DNA from: Halichoerus grypus | Taxonomy: Eukaryota; Chordata; Mammalia; Carnivora; Phocidae | Reading direction: 5' to 3' | Length of the DNA: 64,000 nt | Assembly (NCBI RefSeq): GCF_964656455.1 | Contig: NC_135718.1 | Span: 19,604,449-19,668,448 of the forward strand | Shown: piece after piece, positions 56,650 through 64,000 of the stretch | Layout of the letters: every line of letters starts with the position of its first letter | Position numbering within the stretch: the stretch's first letter is position 1 | Program-made: the position numbers and the translations under genes | The notes under the pieces: generated by a model | Seen by the model: only the letters and a program-made list of their open reading frames with translations | Databases searched by the model: none | Told to the model about the DNA's origin: nothing

Positions 56650-58397
56650 GTAAGTATAAGAGGACACTAATAGTTACATTGCTTAGAAAAAGTATTTCTT
56701 TGGTTTTCAAATGATTTACTGCTTAGGATCCAAAGCACCATTTGGAGGGGAGTGTTTCTTCCACTGTCCTCCGTTGTGTGTACATGTGTATATGCACATG
56801 TACATGGCTCACAGAGGCAGGGTTGCTTCCTCAGTTGTATACATCAAAATGAGTAAAGCATTGTGCTTATGTAAATCTTGTCTCCATATAATTTTTAAAA
56901 ATAAGAGTTGAATTTAGAAGTCTCTGTCAAACCTTCTAGAGAATAGGTACATACAACTTTACAGTGCAAAGTGCTTTTATTTTTAAAGATCTGGCAAAGG
57001 AAATTTAGTTTGAGAGGTAACTAAAAGAAAAATACATGGGATTTAAAAAGTTAACTATGCTGGTATTTAAAAAAAACAAATGTGGAAGCATTTTATAAGT
57101 GATAAAAACAATGAGAAAATTACAACCTGATTAAGATTCTTTTTAATGTCACAAGATTCTTTGAAAATGAGTGTGTGTGTGTTTCAAAGCTAGCAGGTAA
57201 ACACCTTGTATTGAAAAACACATTATAAAGATATATAAAGAGATACTTGTTTTCTGCATAAGTGTTACATAATGTTTGAATTTAAGGCTAGATTTTACAT
57301 TGTAGTTCTTGACACTTGTTGAAGTTAAATTGAATGGATGTGGAAAGGAGATCTTAATTTGTTTTGTCATGGGAAAGTTCAGTAGGTATGACACTTGCCT
57401 TTTTAAAACCTGCAGTGGGGTTTCAAGACAAGCATAAAACCATTATAGTAAATATCTGTTGTTTCTCAGAACATGAGGTTGATTAATAAAAATACTGTAT
57501 ATATGTACATATATATCACTTCATTTTAATAAATTTGAGAGCTTAAAATTTTGAGCCTGATTTTTTTGAAAGTTTTAAAAGGTGTTTTGATTTGATGGTC
57601 TTTCTTTACTGATTTAGTATAAAACTAGAATCATCTTTATCCTGTCTAAATCCTTTCCCTCCCTTTATCATCCTCTTGCCCATTAAAATTAATATTTTAG
57701 GGATATTAGAACTGCAAATAAATGAAACTTATTTGAAATGGGGTCCAGATACAAGGACTTTGAAAGAGTTTATCTGGGCATAATTAAAATTAGTTGAATA
57801 TTTTCAGGTTCAAATTGTGGAATTAGGATAAACTTGCCTGAAGTTGCAATAGTATGTAATTTTTAAAAACACAGAATATGGGACCCCTCTTCAGTATGTA
57901 AAAGTCAGGCCAGTGAATTTGAGAGTGCTAGTCAATACTAAAAATTTGTTTGGGGAGCAATTTCTCCCACCCCAGGCCAACTTTCTGTTTACCTCAAAGA
58001 GAGATTCTGGTATGCATCTTCTTTTACCAGCTTAAAAGCGGTCCTTTTTTTTCTTTGAAGAAAATAAACATTGTTGGTATTATGTATATTGCTTCCTGGG
58101 CAGTTGGAAGAAGCTTATGTGTGGAACTGGTAGAGGGGAAGTTGGGAGTGAAGGTTGAAACTCAACATTATTGTGAGGTTTTTTTTTTTTTTTTTTTTAA
58201 TATTTCTAGAATAAACTGTCAAGAGTCTAGGCAGAATTGCCTCACTATGACATGATCTATAGTGGAAGTATTGTAGGGAGAGAGACTGTTGTGGTAGGTA
58301 TTGTAATAAGCACATAAATGGCTTACTTAGTGTTCAGTTAATAATGACCTGGGGTCATTTATCTGTAAGTGTCCTCTTTTCTATAACCATTTAGAAC

Positions 58398-58569
58398 AGC
58401 ATTGTCCAGTAGAACTTTGTGTCATGATGAAAGTGTTTTATATTTACTGTGTCGTACTGTAGCTACGAGGGACTACTGAATATTTGAAATATGGCTAGGG
58501 TAGCTGAAGAACTGAATTTTTAATTTTTTTTAAGTAGCCACTTGTGACTACTATATTGGATAGCACAGA
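58398..58569 (+). mobile_element. Non-autonomous hAT-type element
   Basis: ACAGCATTGTCCAGTAGAAC at the left and CTATATTGGATAGCACAG at the right form inverted ends; the interior CTGAATATTTGAAATATGGC fits a common MER-class hAT. Confidence 0.65.
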
Positions 58570-59039
58570 TTTAGAAGCTTAAGTTCTAAAACTTCAGATA
58601 GTAGTAATGCAGAATGTTTTTCCTGACCAATCTTGATCACGGTTTCTTTTCCTCTTTGTCATGAAAACATATTTTTCATTTCGGTTTGCCTAGATATAGG
58701 TCTATTTTGAACTGAAAATTACTCAAAGATAGAAGACATCATTGAAGATTAGATAAAGTTTTGAAAAGTGTTTGGGTGTCTGCTTCCACCTAGTAATTGT
58801 TGTCTCCATTGATTACAGTTATATCTTGTTTTATCATGGATTTTTAAAAAATATTTTTCCTTTTTATCTCTTCTCTGTTTCTGGGATATATGCCTCATGC
58901 CTTTGATATTTAATTCTGCCTTTTATATTTGCTGAAAATTTGTTCAGACTAATGACTGAGTTTGTGGCCTCCTTTGTTTTGTGTTCCTTTAGTGGAATGT
59001 CTTTACCCTGGTTATGAATTTGTTTGCCCTTTCATTTAT

Positions 59040-59540
59040 GACAAAATGCTTTTCTGCATTTTTTTTTCAGTGACTTCATTTTGCCAGTAAGGCTTCCATG
59101 TTTATCTTTCTTATGTACTGTCTTTCACATAAAGTTACTCAGCGGGCAGCACATTAATCTACTGAAGTCCTAATTGCCTCTTTTCACTTAAAAAAGTGGG
59201 TATAGTAAGATCTAGGCTAGCTACCCAACTAGCTCCCCAGGCAGTCTGTGATAATCACAAAAATAGTCAATTTATTAGGCTGTTTTGCTGAATAAACTGG
59301 TTCTAAAGGAGGCAGGGGTCAAGTCACTTGTCTCATATATTACAGTGGCTCTCTGCATCCCCGAAACGCCTTCCTTCAGTAAGCAGAGTGCTTGAGTGCA
59401 CCCTTTGACCTGCTGATATGTAGATCACAACATCTGATGCTTCCTGGAATTGCCGATTACTGTAACTGCTGCCCATCTGTCGATGAAGGAGCAGTTTCAG
59501 AACTCAGACTTGGGGGAGGAAAAGTAATTAATGGTATGTA
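59040..59540 (+). other. SMNDC1: Candidate regulated (poison/cassette) exon block
   Basis: A repeat-free stretch in intron 2 with acceptor-like TTTTTTTTTCAG at 59070 and ATATATTACAG at 59345, and donor-like GTAAGG (59087), GTAAGC (59379) and GTATGT (59533). Splicing to 59071 puts TGA first in frame. Splicing at 59346 with the 59379 donor gives a 33-nt in-frame exon; with the 59533 donor it meets an in-frame TGA. CpGs persist here (for example near 59149, 59366, 59454 and 59481). Confidence 0.35.
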
Positions 59541-60696
59541 CCTTTAAGAACCCCCTCATACATAAAATAGTTTCTCTAATACTTTGGTCCGTATGCACAT
59601 GTAAAGAAAACATTGAGAAGGGTCTTCATAGTTTGTTGGGAGGGGTATGTGAAACATGGCAAAATGAAAGGACAACTAGGGATAAATGCTTTTGATTTTT
59701 TTTAAAGTGTCACTTCAGTGCTGGGCTCTGAAAATTGTAACATGCACAGCTTTTCAGGACCCTTTGTTGAAAATGTATTTCTTTATGAAAATAAAATGGT
59801 AAGATGCTCTATGCTAAGAGAGGTAGAGTTCTAAATCTGAGACCTACAAATATAGAAATCATGTTTGTGCTTTAGTTAAATGAAATTATTTAATGATAGG
59901 GATTATATTGGCTCTTGAGTCAGGCTTACTGGATTATATTCTTGGCCCTAATAGTGGTTGATTAAAAACAAGACTGGATAATTCTCTCCTTCTTTGTAAT
60001 AGTACATGATCTATTTATGTGGAAGTTCTTTGCTTTATTTGCAAAGGATTGTCTAATTAAAAGGTATTTAAATGGCTCTTTGGCACCTAATAAAATCTCA
60101 TTAAAGATACTACTCTACTGAATTTTTAACTCAAATCTGAGTTAGTCTAGTTTTTTAATTCACAAAACTGGCCTTTCTCCCAATGGCTTAATATTCCTTT
60201 TTTTTTTTTTGAAGGCTCAAATACTAGTTTTTCAGAAATAGCCATGAAGATCTAGAATCTTTAGGGGAAAGGTAATATATAATTTCTTGGCTTCTGAACC
60301 AAACTATTATAAAACTTCAATAGGAGCCATAAGAAACTCAGTATAAAGTTTAACTTTGCTAAGTTTTCTCCCAAAACACAGTGTGATGTTTTAAGGTATT
60401 TTATATGCAACAGTGGGGGCAGGTATGCAAGTTTTTAAAATAAATCAGTTAAGGTGATGCATTATAGGTCTTCATCAGAGTAAAAATACAGCAGATAGGT
60501 AGCACAATCTATCAGTTCGTACTATTAAGTTTTTTAACCATCCCTACCAAATACCCTTGAATGAAGCCAGTAAGTATAAACCTGATGGAGAAAAAATACT
60601 TGCCACACAGGAAGGTATTGCCTGCCTGTGTGTTACATTTATTTTATTTTTTCCTTTTAAATGAAGCTGTGCTAATGTGCTTTTTAGAATATTTTA

Positions 60697-60903
60697 TTTA
60701 TTATTATTATTTTTTAAGATTTTATTTATTTATTTGACACACAAAGACAGAACACAAGCAGGGGGGAGCGGCAGGCAGAGGGAGAGGGAGAAGCAGGCTC
60801 CCTGCCGAGCAGGGAGCCCGATGTGGGACTCCATCCCAGGACCCTGGAATCATGACCTGAGCCGAAGGCAGATGCTTAACCTACTGAGCCACCCAGGCGT
60901 CCC
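60697..60903 (-). mobile_element. SINEC in SMNDC1 intron 2
   Basis: Reverse SINEC with perfect 19-bp TSD TGCTTTTTAGAATATTTTA at 60678-60696 and 60904-60922. Confidence 0.96.
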
Positions 60904-61306
60904 TGCTTTTTAGAATATTTTAAACCTAACTTGGTAATTTGCTTACCTGGATGGGGTAAGTTTTAAAATAAATGAATAGGAAGACTACTGGCTTTTTATA
61001 TGGGCCTATAGTATTTTAGTAGAAGTATGTATGAGCAGGAACATTTTTATTACTAATAAGGCTGCTTCAAGAGGTTTGGGTTTTGTTTTGGTTTGTTTTT
61101 TTTGACAGGGGTAGAGAAGAACATGTTGGCTAGAGAGTTCATACTTCTGCCAAGTAATGCCCTGTAAAACAGTCCAGGTGCATGAAATATATGTGACAAG
61201 ATATGAGATAAAAGTGATCTTGAACCTAGTTTAGTCCTTCATAATTGACTATTTCTCATATTAGATCTGTGTAGCTAAAATAGGCACTTAGAAATAATGC
61301 ATGGTA

Positions 61307-61403
61307 GGGGCACCTTGCTGGCCCAGTCAGTAGAGCAGGTGACTCCTGATTTCAGAGCCGGGAGTTCAGGCCCCACATTGGGTGTAGAGCTTACTTGAAA
61401 AAA
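61307..61403 (+). mobile_element. Short old SINEC variant
   Basis: GGGGCACCTTGCTGGCCCAG to GGGTGTAGAGCTTACTTG. TSD GAAATAATGCATGGTA at 61291-61306 and GAAATCATGCATGGTA at 61404-61419. Confidence 0.9.
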
Positions 61404-61465
61404 GAAATCATGCATGGTATAAGCTCAAGTCTACCTTTTTTTGTTAGTATTTGAGGTTAATAAAT

Positions 61466-61640
61466 TGAAAGGCAGCTGTCTGGGTTTAAATCCCAGTTCC
61501 ACCACTGTATAAAATACTGTATCTTAGTTTCTATGTGCGGATAATCATAGTACCTATATCATAGTATTGTTATGAACTACAAATAAGTATGTGTAGTGTA
61601 CTTAATAAATGGTATATGGTGTGAGAGCTATCATCATCAA
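61466..61640 (+). mobile_element. MIR SINE
   Basis: GTCTGGGTTTAAATCCCAGT, TTCCACCACTGTATAAAATA and TAGTTTCTATGTGCGGATAA match forward MIR. Confidence 0.75.
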
Positions 61641-61716
61641 AACCTGAAAACCTGTTGAAAGTAGGTGATAAGCGAATTATAAAAGTAATGTTATGGTTTT
61701 TGTTTTTTCTTTTTAG

Positions 61717-61859
61717 GAAGTTATAGAACTAACCAAAGACCTTCTGTCAACTCAGCCTTCAGAAACTCTTGCAAGTTCAGACAGTTTTGCTTCTACTCAG
61801 CCCACTCATTCATGGAAAGTAGGAGACAAGTGTATGGCAATCTGGAGTGAAGATGGACA
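61717..61859 (+). CDS. SMNDC1: SMNDC1 coding exon 3, residues 41-87 (start of Tudor domain)
   Basis: The acceptor is TTTTTAG (61716) after a long T-rich tract; the donor is GGACA|GTAAGT (61859/61860). The exon is 143 nt, phase 0 in and phase 2 out. It encodes a Ser/Thr/Gln-rich linker and then the first Tudor strands (HSWKVGDKCMAIWSEDG). Trp83, in IWSEDG, is one of the aromatic-cage residues that hold dimethyl-arginine. Position 82 is Ile, where I remember Val in human, a conservative change. The exon lies between SINEs of opposite orientation in introns 2 and 3. Confidence 0.95.
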
Positions 61860-62031
61860 GTAAGTGTAGAAAAAAACTCTAACTATAACATGAAATAATA
61901 AAATACAATGGTAAGAAGTTTTTATTCAGTTTGAACTACCCTATTTTAATCTTTCTATGTAGCCAATATGATTTGTAGAGCCAATTTGATTATTGGGAGG
62001 TTACCACTAATGCAGTTCGGTTTTTAGCTTT

Positions 62032-62231
62032 TTTTTTTTTTAAGATTTTATTTATTTATTTGACAGAGAGAGACACAGTGAGAGAGGGAACACAAGCAGG
62101 GGGAGTGGGAGAGGGAGAAGCAGGCTTCCCACCGAGCAGGGAGCCCGATGCGGGGCTCGATCCCAGGACCCTGGGATCATGACCTGAGCTGAAGGCAGAC
62201 GCTTAACCGACTGAGCCACCCAGGTGCCCCA
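62032..62231 (-). mobile_element. SINEC in SMNDC1 intron 3
   Basis: Little-diverged reverse SINEC with TSD GTTTTTAGCTTT at 62020-62031 and 62232-62243. Confidence 0.95.
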
Positions 62232-62433
62232 GTTTTTAGCTTTAGATTACATTTTGGGGCAGTTGAAGGGCTTGGATCCTAGAGGAGAGAAAAATCAAAG
62301 CTGAGGAAAATGAATGGATAGCTTAAATAATCTTAAATTTTTTCCTCAAATTGAAAATTGAGTGAATGGTTGGCTATTTTAGACTTGGGTAAAACACATA
62401 CATTGAAATTATTCCTGTAAAAAATACCTTTTT

Positions 62434-62627
62434 GGGGCACCTGGGTGGCTCAGTCGTTAAGCGTCTGCCTTCGGCTCAGGTCATGATCCCAGGATCCTGG
62501 GATTGAGCCCCGCATCGGGCTCCCTGATCCACGGGAAGCCTGCTTCTCCCTCTCCCACTCCCCCTGCTTGTGTTCCCTCTCGCTGTGTGTGTCTCTGTCA
62601 AATAAATAAAATACTTAAAAAAAAAAA
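62434..62627 (+). mobile_element. SINEC in SMNDC1 intron 3
   Basis: Forward, little-diverged SINEC (GGGGCACCTGGGTGGCTCAG to CAAATAAATAAAATACTTAA). The TSD is short and imperfect (ACCTTTT). Confidence 0.94.
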
Positions 62628-62886
62628 ACCTTTTCTCAAAGATACTGACTAAAGTACATCTAATAGACATTTAAGAGACTTTCCTGACAATATTTTGATT
62701 AGGACCCCTTTTTTGATAGTAGATGGCTAACTCCAACCACTCTTTTGTATTACCTTTACTAAAGAGCCAACTGATGACAGAAGTTCCATTTGAGACACAT
62801 GTAATAGTTGAAGCACTGCAGTGTAAGTCTTATAGGCTGAGTACTAAACCTTTACTCACCTGCTTACAGTCATGATATCTTTACAG

Positions 62887-63048
62887 GTGTTATGAAGCGG
62901 AGATCGAGGAGATAGATGAAGAAAATGGCACTGCTGCAATCACCTTTGCTGGCTACGGCAATGCTGAAGTGACCCCACTGTTGAACCTCAAGCCTGTAGA
63001 AGAAGGAAGGAAGGCAAAGGAGGACAGTGGCAACAAACCCATGTCAAA
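62887..63048 (+). CDS. SMNDC1: SMNDC1 coding exon 4, residues 88-141 (Tudor core)
   Basis: The acceptor is CTTTACAG (62886); the donor is TCAAA|GTAAGT (63048/63049). At 162 nt, its first base completes Gln88 and its last two bases begin codon 142. It encodes the rest of the Tudor barrel, with cage residues Tyr90, Phe108, Tyr111 and Asn113 all present (CYEAEIEEID and TFAGYGN), then the charged linker EEGRKAKEDSGNKPMS. With Trp83 from exon 3 the complete methyl-arginine pocket is intact, so the protein should be functional. The following Lys-rich region and C-terminus are outside the window. Confidence 0.95.
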
Positions 63049-63219
63049 GTAAGTGATTTTGACTTCAGTAGTTTAAGTGTAATCTTCCCCATTTTGGTAG
63101 TTGAGGTAGTCCACAGAATCCATGCAGGCTAGATTAAGGTAAAAAGGTTGTAATACTCTTTACCATTATTTTGAAGATTAGCAATATAGGGTCAACCTTG
63201 TCTGTATGTGTATGCCTAG

Positions 63220-63740
63220 GCCCACTTAGGTATTGAGTATATTTATTAAGAGGATACTGTGTACCTCTCACTAAGCCAGGTGTTGGATTTCCACCACAGT
63301 GAAGACAACCAGCTTGGGCCTTGTCCTGATTGAGTTTATAGTCTAGAGAACAAAACACAAAATTAAAGGAGAACTTTAATAGTTAAATATAGAAATTACG
63401 AAGGGAACATAATGGGTACTTTAAGGAACAAAGAAAAGACACCTAAACTGCACTTTAGTCATCAGGGCAAATGTCTTTGAGAAAATGACATCTGAACTGA
63501 GATGTGGGGGCGCCTGGGTGGCTCAGTCAGTTAAGCGACTGCCTTCCGCTCAGGTCATGATCCTCAGGGTCCTGGGATCGAGCCCCGAATCGGGCTCCCT
63601 GCTCAGTGGGAAGCCTGCTTCTCCTTCTCCCTCTGCTGTTTCCCCTGCTTGTGTGTGCGTGCACTCTCTCTCTCAAATAAACAAATTTTTAAAAAAAAAT
63701 TTTTTTTAACTGAAATTTGAAAAGGAGTTAGCCAGGTAAT
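63220..63740 (-). mobile_element. L2 LINE in SMNDC1 intron 4, interrupted by SINEC
   Basis: TTATTAAGAGGATACTGTGT, GATTGAGTTTATAGTCTAGA, and after the SINE GGAGTTAGCCAGGTAATGAA follow reverse L2. Confidence 0.65.
63507..63707 (+). mobile_element. SINEC in SMNDC1 intron 4
   Basis: Forward SINEC. TSD AACTGAGATGTG at 63495-63506 and AACTGAAATTTG at 63708-63719, two mismatches. Confidence 0.93.
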
Positions 63741-63754
63741 GAATGAACTTGAAG

Positions 63755-63910
63755 GTATGACCTTGGGCAAACTGCTTAACTTCTTTCCTTATTTGTAAAA
63801 CAGGGTTGATAGTATCTACATTGTAGGGTTGTAAGGATTAAATGTTAGCATTTATAAGCATGTAGCACAGTTCTTGACATGTAGTAAGAGTTCAGTAAAT
63901 GTTTTTAAGA
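63755..63910 (+). mobile_element. MIR SINE
   Basis: ACCTTGGGCAAACTGCTTAA, TTATTTGTAAAACAGGGTTG and ACATGTAGTAAGAGTTCAGT match forward MIR. Confidence 0.82.
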
Positions 63911-64000
63911 CCTTTTAAAAAACTTCTAAAAAGGAAAACAAGGTTGGAACATAGAGGTAACAGAAACAAATTCCTGTGGTGAAAATTTGGGACTTTTAAA

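Larger units (their letters stand above)
56650..61716 (+). other. SMNDC1: SMNDC1 intron 2
   Basis: AT-rich 5.07 kb intron with few repeats between 56650 and 60690. It holds the candidate cassette-exon block at 59040-59540, a hAT fragment, two SINECs and a MIR. Confidence 0.85.
55081..64000 (+). other. SMNDC1: SMNDC1 gene, 5' part (runs off the window end)
   Basis: SMNDC1 (SPF30) is a nuclear Tudor-domain protein needed for spliceosome assembly; it binds symmetrically dimethylated arginine on Sm proteins and helps tri-snRNP join the pre-spliceosome (known for the family). Seen here: a non-coding first exon in a CpG island, then coding exons at 56530-56649, 61717-61859 and 62887-63048, all with AG/GT borders and compatible phases. 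Introns are about 1.24, 5.07 and 1.03 kb; intron 4 begins at 63049 and is open at the window edge. The exons encode residues 1-141 plus two bases of codon 142, out of about 238 in human, so roughly 97 C-terminal residues lie to the right. No frameshift or stop interrupts the coding exons. The gene points away from the intergenic tract at 1-54.5 kb. Identification rests on near-identity to the human protein as I remember it. Confidence 0.96.

Overview
This is a vertebrate, almost certainly carnivoran, genomic window. Twenty-one relatively young tRNA-derived SINEs carry the carnivore SINEC head (GGGCGCCTGGGTGGCTCAG) and a CT-rich/AAATAAAT tail. Their sequence matches the arctoid (bear, seal, mustelid) type, and I see no dog-type SINEC_Cf copy, so a non-canid caniform is most likely. 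There is no prokaryotic, plasmid or phage content and no CRISPR array.

Layout. 1-12,500: GC-rich intergenic DNA with decayed MIRs, two SINEs and one hAT fragment; no gene is recognised. 12,500-54,500: AT-richer intergenic DNA made mostly of dated transposon layers. The old layer is MIR, L2, antisense L1M, MaLR LTRs, MER2/Tigger and MER5/MER58-like hAT elements. Young SINEs and two carnivore L1 3' ends cut into it, many with readable target-site duplications (TSDs). A frameshifted FAM136A processed pseudogene lies on the minus strand at 46,451-46,836. 54,900-55,620: CpG-island promoter with two TCTCGCGAG elements and a CACGTG E-box. 55,08x-64,000: 5' part of SMNDC1 (SPF30, a Tudor-domain spliceosome factor) on the plus strand, with a non-coding exon 1 and coding exons 2-4. 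The last part of the gene lies beyond the window.

The only intact protein-coding gene I can support is SMNDC1. The three coding exons join in phase (0, then 2, then 2) to give residues 1-141 and part of codon 142. In human the neighbour on the 5' side of SMNDC1 is DUSP5, divergently oriented and far away; the 55 kb upstream sequence fits such a gene-poor interval (synteny from memory).

I did not find a new biological system. The items most worth a second look are a CpG-retaining block in SMNDC1 intron 2 with good splice sites (candidate poison or cassette exon), inverted SINE pairs flanking SMNDC1 exons, a 21-nt poly(C) tract in intron 1, the double TCTCGCGAG promoter, two CTCF-like motifs, and an unassigned CpG-containing open segment at 21.9-22.3 kb.
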